Shown: positions 59,224 through 64,000 of the stretch, piece by piece | How the letters are laid out: every line of letters begins with the position of its first letter | Numbering within the stretch: the first letter of the stretch is position 1 | Source of the DNA: Fimbriimonadales bacterium | GTDB lineage: Bacteria; Armatimonadota; Fimbriimonadia; Fimbriimonadales; GBS-DC | Direction of reading: 5' to 3' | NCBI GenBank assembly: GCA_025998675.1 | Contig: AP024673.1 | Span: 124,001-188,000 of the forward strand | Length of the DNA: 64,000 nucleotides | Notes under the pieces: model-generated | Databases searched by the model: none | What the model was told of the DNA's origin: nothing | The model's input: the letters and a program-made list of their open reading frames with translations, nothing else | Program-made: the position numbers and the translations under genes

Positions 59224-61170
59224 ATGGAACGGCAACTACAGAATCGGACGGATGGCGCAACCCCTAAGCATGAGCCACCAACTTCGCCCCATACCCCCGC
59301 ATGGGGACCCCACAACCCGCACCCGCTCTCCAAAATGAAGACCGAGCTGGTGTGGGAGGGCAAATACGACGAGTACGGCAACCGCCGCCCCGTCAAACTG
59401 CCCACCTCGCCCCTGCCCCTCCAACGCATCGAGACCATCGATGAACCCCGCGACCGACTGAAAGCGCAACAGCCCAGCCTGTTCGACGAAACCGCCTTCC
59501 ACCAGCAGGCACACCGCGACGACTTCCGCAACATGCTCATCTGGGGCGACAATAAACTCGTGATGGCAGCCCTGCTGGAACAGTTCCGCGGCAAGATCGA
59601 CCTGATTTACATCGACCCGCCGTTCGATGTGGGCGCCGACTTCACCATGCAGGTGCAACTGGGCGAGGATGCCGACCCCGTGCAGAAAGAGCAGTCCATT
59701 CTGGAAGCCGTCGCCTACCGCGACACATGGGGCAAAGGCACCGACTCCTACCTGCACATGATGTACGAACGGCTGACACTCATGCGAGAACTGCTCAGCG
59801 ATACGGGCAGTATCTATGTGCATTGTGATTGGAGGCTCACTGCATTACTGAGGCTGTGTTTGGACGACGTTTTTGGTGCAGAATCTTTCCAGAGAGAAAT
59901 AATCTGGCGGATCGGTTGGGTTTCTGGTTACAAGAGTGCAGCTTCCAACTGGATACGTAATCACGATACCATACTTTTCTATGTTAAGTCTCCCGATAGC
60001 TTTACGTTCAATAAGGAGTATATCCCCTATCCACCGGATTACCGTCGCCGAGGTGGTCAGGAAACAACAGGTAAGGGATACCCAATTGAAGACGTATGGA
60101 ATGCTAATCCTTTCGAATTTGCTTTGACGGGTGAAGATAGCTTAGACTCAATACAAATCAAGAGTTTTTCCACAGAGAAAACAGGTTTTGAAACTCAGAA
60201 GAACGAAAGCCTGTTGCGCCGCATTATCAAAGCCTCGTCCAACGAGGGCGACTTAGTGGCGGACTTCTTCTGCGGCTCGGGCACCACGCTCGCCGTAGCC
60301 GAGAAGCTGGGGCGACGCTGGATTGGCGCCGACCTCGGACGCTACGCCATCCACACCTCCCGCAAACGGCTCATCCAAGTCCAGCGCGAACTGCACGAGC
60401 AGAACAAGCCCTACCGCGCATTCGATGTCTACAATCTGGGGCGCTACGAACGCCAGTGGTGGCAGATAGACCGCCTGAAAGGTTATGACGAGGAGCATCG
60501 CCGGGTCGTCCTGCGCTTTTACAAAGCGGCACCGCTGGAGAACCCTCCCAGCCCGCTTCTGCATGGCAAGAAGGGCACCGCCTATGTGCATGTCGACCAG
60601 ATTGACACCCTCTTCACAGAGCAGGAGTTGCGCGCCGTTGCCCAAGCGGCTCACCAGGCGGGCGCACGCGAACTGCACTGCCTCGCCTGGGAGTTCGAGA
60701 TGGAGCTCGGGCGCAAGAAAGAGGCGGTGGAGGCAGAGACCGGGCTGACCATCCGCCTGAAATATATCCCCCGCGAGATTATGGAGCCGAACCGCAACGA
60801 GGTGCAGTTCTTCGAGGCGGGCTACCTCGAGGCGAAGGCGGTTCAGCACGACGGCAAGGTCGATGTCCAGCTGGTGAACTTTGTGCCTGCTTTGGCGGAG
60901 GCGCCCGAAAAGGAGATGGCGGCTCTGCGCGAGCGTGCCGTTAAATCGCCCTTCGATTTCATCGACTTCTGGGCGGTCGACTTCGAGTGGCGCGAGGGCA
61001 AGCCGTTCGAACACCACTGGCAGGACTTTCGCACCCGCAAAGACCGCTCGCTGAAGACCTGCACCGACATCGGCTGGCAGTATCAGATACCGGGTAAACA
61101 CCAGATTTGCGTCAAGGTGATCGATGTCTTCGGGGTCGACACCACCACCGTGATTGAAGTGGAGGGATAA
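59224..61170 (+). CDS. Type III restriction-modification DNA methyltransferase (Mod)
   Basis: 648 residues. Beta-class order: motif IV DPPF (131-134, in LIYIDPPFDVG), a target recognition region, then motif I FFCGSGTT (near 348). Predicted to methylate adenine at N6. The stretch 59829-60210 (residues about 202-329) is much richer in A and T and uses different codons than both flanks, as expected for a swapped recognition domain. GGAGG precedes the ATG. The res gene follows after 3 bp. Confidence 0.93.
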   Translation: MERQLQNRTDGATPKHEPPTSPHTPAWGPHNPHPLSKMKTELVWEGKYDEYGNRRPVKLPTSPLPLQRIETIDEPRDRLKAQQPSLFDETAFHQQAHRDDFRNMLIWGDNKLVMAALLEQFRGKIDLIYIDPPFDVGADFTMQVQLGEDADPVQKEQSILEAVAYRDTWGKGTDSYLHMMYERLTLMRELLSDTGSIYVHCDWRLTALLRLCLDDVFGAESFQREIIWRIGWVSGYKSAASNWIRNHDTILFYVKSPDSFTFNKEYIPYPPDYRRRGGQETTGKGYPIEDVWNANPFEFALTGEDSLDSIQIKSFSTEKTGFETQKNESLLRRIIKASSNEGDLVADFFCGSGTTLAVAEKLGRRWIGADLGRYAIHTSRKRLIQVQRELHEQNKPYRAFDVYNLGRYERQWWQIDRLKGYDEEHRRVVLRFYKAAPLENPPSPLLHGKKGTAYVHVDQIDTLFTEQELRAVAQAAHQAGARELHCLAWEFEMELGRKKEAVEAETGLTIRLKYIPREIMEPNRNEVQFFEAGYLEAKAVQHDGKVDVQLVNFVPALAEAPEKEMAALRERAVKSPFDFIDFWAVDFEWREGKPFEHHWQDFRTRKDRSLKTCTDIGWQYQIPGKHQICVKVIDVFGVDTTTVIEVEG

Positions 61171-61173
61171 GCG

Positions 61174-64000
61174 ATGGCGTTTCAGGTGACTCAGAAGAAT
61201 CTGTCTGCCCTCCAGCCGTTATTCCGCCCGTGGGAGGAGCCGAACAAGCACCGCGTGCCGAACGAGACACCGGGCGGTGCTGCGCAAACCAAGCCCGGAC
61301 GCCGTCCGAGCAAGGTGCCTCTGGTGCGTGCGATTCGGGCTGAGGTGGATGGGTGGCGTCTTGGGGGCTACGCTGGGGTCAGCGAGACCTCGCGCACCCT
61401 GCTCCAGTACTGGTTCCACACCGAGCATCAGGTGCGCGATGAGGAGGGCAACCTCATCCCCTTCCACTACCACTGGGCACAGCGCGAGGCGATTGAGACC
61501 ATCATCTATCTCTACGAACTGCGGGGCGTCCGAAATTTGGCGTCCCTGTTGACCGAGTTTGGCGAGGGCGAACTGCGCGACCTCGCACTGGGCATCTCAC
61601 CCCGCGAAGACCGTTGGTCTAAGTACTGCTGTAAGATTGCCACGGGCGGGGGCAAGACGAAGGTGATGTCGCTCGCCATCGTGTGGAGCTACTTCCATAG
61701 CCTCTACGAACCGAACTCTGACCTGGCGCGCCACTTCGTGGTCATCGCGCCGAACCTGACCGTCTTTGAGCGCCTACAAGACGATTTCGAGAACTGTCGG
61801 ATTTTCTACCAAGACCCGCTGATACCTGAGGAGTGGAAGAGCGATTTTCAGGTGCAGGTGGTCATGCAGGACGAGCCGGGCGGCGCCACCACCACGGGCG
61901 CGGTCTACCTAACGAATATTCACCGACTTTATCCCAGCCGAAACAATCGGAAGGGCGAGGACCCCGATGCGGTCAGTTCCATCTTCGGTCCGCCCGTGCG
62001 TCGTGAGAAGGCTCTGGACACGGGGGCGGCGCTCCGCGAGCGTATCACGACGCACCCGCGCCTGATGATACTCAACGACGAGGCGCACCACCTGCATGAC
62101 CCCGACCTGGCGTGGAACCGAGCGATTGAAGCCCTGCACGAGCAGAGCCTGGGTCGGGGCAACTCTGGCATCTGCTTGCAACTCGATTTCACTGCCACGC
62201 CGAAGCACACGAACGGGGAGCTCTTTCGCCACATCATCTGCGACTTCCCGTTGGGCGAAGCGGTGGACGCCGGCATCGTGAAGGTGCCTGTGCTGGGCGA
62301 ATCGGAGGAGCTGGTGGAGCGCGGGGATAAGAAGACGCCCGCCCACGAACGGTTCGCCATGCACCTGAAACTGGGCTACCAGGCATACGCGCGCACCTTT
62401 GAAGAGTGGAATAAGGTGCGCAAGCCCATCCTGTTTGTCATGACGGAGGACGCCGACGCCGCCAACGAGATTGCCCGCTACTTAGATAGCGACGAGTTTC
62501 CCCTGCTCAAAGGGCGGGTGCTCAACATACACACCCGCCTGAAAGGACGCATCAAGACCGTCCAGCGCGGGGGGCGTCAGGTGCAGGAGTTCGTGGAGAA
62601 CGAGAACGCGATGACCACCGAAGACCTGAAGATTCTGCGGGAGTGGTCGCGCGAGCTGGACAGCAAGGACAGCAAGTACCGCTGTGTGGTCTCGGTGATG
62701 ATGCTCCGTGAGGGGTGGGATGTGCGCAATGTGACGACCATCGTGCCGTTGCGCCCCTATTCGGCGAAGGCGGGCATCCTGCCGGAGCAGACGCTGGGGC
62801 GTGGGCTGAGGCGTATGATCCCACTCGGCGACATCCCCGAAACGGTGACCGTCGTTCATCACCCGGCGTTCCGCAAGCTCTATGAGCAGGAACTGGCACA
62901 AGAAGGGCTGGACATCGCTTTCCTACCCGTGCGGGAGGTGTTCAAGCAGACCGTGACCATCTTCGTGGACTATGACAACAAGCCGATTGACCAGCTGGAG
63001 TTAGAGATACCGCTGATTACGGACGCCATCACCACCACTTCGGAGCTGGACGGGCTGACCTTTGAGGAGGTGCGCGACTACTTCCGTAGCCGTTTCCAGC
63101 CACTCCCCATCGGTCAACCCCGCACGGGTCCAGTGCAGTACACCGAGCGCCATCTGTTCACCGACGAGGTGGTGGCACGCGCCCAGCTGGACGCGGGACT
63201 GCTGACGAATGCGTGGTCGGCGCCCAGCTACTTCGCGCAGATGCTGGGCAGAGCCTGCCGCCTGAGCAACGCCCACCCGGTGCTGGTGCCGCTTATTGAG
63301 CGGTTCATTAAAGAGGTGCTGTTCGAACGCCCCGTCGACCTCTATTCGGGCGAGGTAGACCATCGGATGCGCGATCAGGATGTGTTGGAGCATCTGCGCG
63401 CCACCTTTACCCCGCTCATCCTGCAGAAGACCGTGCGCAAAGAGGAGCGCAAGTGTGTCAGTCAGGGGCATCGGCTCTCCACTTGGAAGCCGTACCAAGC
63501 CACCAGCAACGACAAGCGTCCCGCGGTGCGCGCTGAGCGCACGATGTTCAACCTGGTGCCCTGCGACAACGATTTCGAGGTCGCCTTTGTCGACTTCCTC
63601 GATACCGCAGACGATGTGGTGGCGTTCGCGAAGAATGCGGGTCCGCAGAAGCTCCGAATCGACTACCTGCGTCTGGACGGGCACCGCGCTTTCTACGAAC
63701 CCGACTTCATCGTGCGCCTCAAGGATGGCAGCTACTATCTGGTGGAGCTCAAGGGCAGGGTGGATAATCTGGTGCCTCTCAAGGCGCGTGCGGCGGTCGA
63801 ATGGTGCAAGGCGGCTTCTAAGAGCGGGAGTCGGTGGGCGTATTTGTATGTGCCGCTCCACCTGTTTCAGGAGAATGCGACACTGAGCGTGCAGGTGCTG
63901 GCACGAGCCTGTGAGCCGTCGCTCCAAGACTTGCTGAAGGAAGCCAAAACGGGTCAAACGGCGCTACCGTTGGCGGAAGCCTCTGCACAAGCGGAGAGCG
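61174..64000 (+). CDS. Type III restriction enzyme, Res subunit (partial)
   Basis: 942 codons visible, open at the window edge. Helicase motifs: Walker A ATGGGKT (155-161), DEAH in NDEAHH (near 301), FTATP, and LREGWDVRN and EQTLGRGLRR for motifs V-VI. A PD-(D/E)XK site near 843-858 (PDFIVRLKDG...LVELKGR) is intact. With Mod it should form a Res/Mod complex that translocates on DNA and cuts away from paired unmethylated sites. No frameshift seen. Confidence 0.95.
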   Translation, partial: MAFQVTQKNLSALQPLFRPWEEPNKHRVPNETPGGAAQTKPGRRPSKVPLVRAIRAEVDGWRLGGYAGVSETSRTLLQYWFHTEHQVRDEEGNLIPFHYHWAQREAIETIIYLYELRGVRNLASLLTEFGEGELRDLALGISPREDRWSKYCCKIATGGGKTKVMSLAIVWSYFHSLYEPNSDLARHFVVIAPNLTVFERLQDDFENCRIFYQDPLIPEEWKSDFQVQVVMQDEPGGATTTGAVYLTNIHRLYPSRNNRKGEDPDAVSSIFGPPVRREKALDTGAALRERITTHPRLMILNDEAHHLHDPDLAWNRAIEALHEQSLGRGNSGICLQLDFTATPKHTNGELFRHIICDFPLGEAVDAGIVKVPVLGESEELVERGDKKTPAHERFAMHLKLGYQAYARTFEEWNKVRKPILFVMTEDADAANEIARYLDSDEFPLLKGRVLNIHTRLKGRIKTVQRGGRQVQEFVENENAMTTEDLKILREWSRELDSKDSKYRCVVSVMMLREGWDVRNVTTIVPLRPYSAKAGILPEQTLGRGLRRMIPLGDIPETVTVVHHPAFRKLYEQELAQEGLDIAFLPVREVFKQTVTIFVDYDNKPIDQLELEIPLITDAITTTSELDGLTFEEVRDYFRSRFQPLPIGQPRTGPVQYTERHLFTDEVVARAQLDAGLLTNAWSAPSYFAQMLGRACRLSNAHPVLVPLIERFIKEVLFERPVDLYSGEVDHRMRDQDVLEHLRATFTPLILQKTVRKEERKCVSQGHRLSTWKPYQATSNDKRPAVRAERTMFNLVPCDNDFEVAFVDFLDTADDVVAFAKNAGPQKLRIDYLRLDGHRAFYEPDFIVRLKDGSYYLVELKGRVDNLVPLKARAAVEWCKAASKSGSRWAYLYVPLHLFQENATLSVQVLARACEPSLQDLLKEAKTGQTALPLAEASAQAES

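Overview
This window looks like a chromosomal segment of a high-GC, probably thermophilic bacterium of the Armatimonadota, most likely the Fimbriimonadales. That placement is inferred from protein style, not from a database search. The clues are pilin-like proteins with the N-terminal style [12 protein letters not shown]...[13 protein letters not shown], a PEP-CTERM tail, several secreted proteins ending in paired dockerin-like calcium motifs (DADLLxVLFxFG), and dense gene packing with many overlapping gene ends.

Layout. 1-4.4 kb: end of a PEP-CTERM protein, a lipoprotein, trpS and glnA (perfect sigma-70 promoter, structured leader). 4.5-7.1 kb: clpB on the minus strand with an HspR/HAIR-like operator. 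7.35-11.16 kb: an AT-richer two-gene island with translationally coupled genes, a cold-shock-domain/TPR/NTPase protein and an NTPase fused to a HEPN RNase; this is the best candidate for an undescribed defence system. 11.7-18.7 kb: a coiled-coil nuclease-like protein, SIS sugar isomerase, MazF toxin-antitoxin pair, OsmC, PlsC, PIG-L deacetylase, tRNA-Ser(UGA), sugar kinase and a ChaN-like protein. 19-26 kb: a secreted repeat protein, ThiE, TerC, GpsA and an M14 carboxypeptidase. 26.36-28.89 kb: a CRISPR array of 33 repeats with no cas genes in the window, followed by a 500 bp G/T-rich motif-filled region that I read as its leader. 29.4-43.7 kb: HAF/dockerin proteins, DUF58, small proteins, an esterase, GcvT, D-aminoacylase, YraN, a subtilisin, TsaD and a GH57 enzyme. 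44.2-51.5 kb: PurF, a DUF1501 Tat protein, a UvrD-family helicase and MutL. 51.6-58.8 kb: a large dockerin protein, two pilin-like proteins, an outer-membrane barrel, a YeeE/YedE transporter pair, a YjfB-like small protein, a sigma factor and a broken hepT. 59.2-64 kb: a type III restriction-modification system, mod and res, with res cut by the window edge.

Two themes cut across the window. First, many genes have a TATAMT-type -10 box only 6-10 nt before the start codon and no Shine-Dalgarno sequence, which implies leaderless mRNAs; genes with long leaders instead carry strong GGAGG sites. Second, the intergenic gaps are full of short non-coding repeats: two MITE-like families with clear terminal inverted repeats, a double-hairpin palindrome nested in both, and a CCCTCACCCC hairpin family. 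The defence inventory (HEPN-NTPase pair, CRISPR array, type III R-M with a mosaic recognition domain, MazF, hepT remnant) suggests heavy exposure to mobile DNA.
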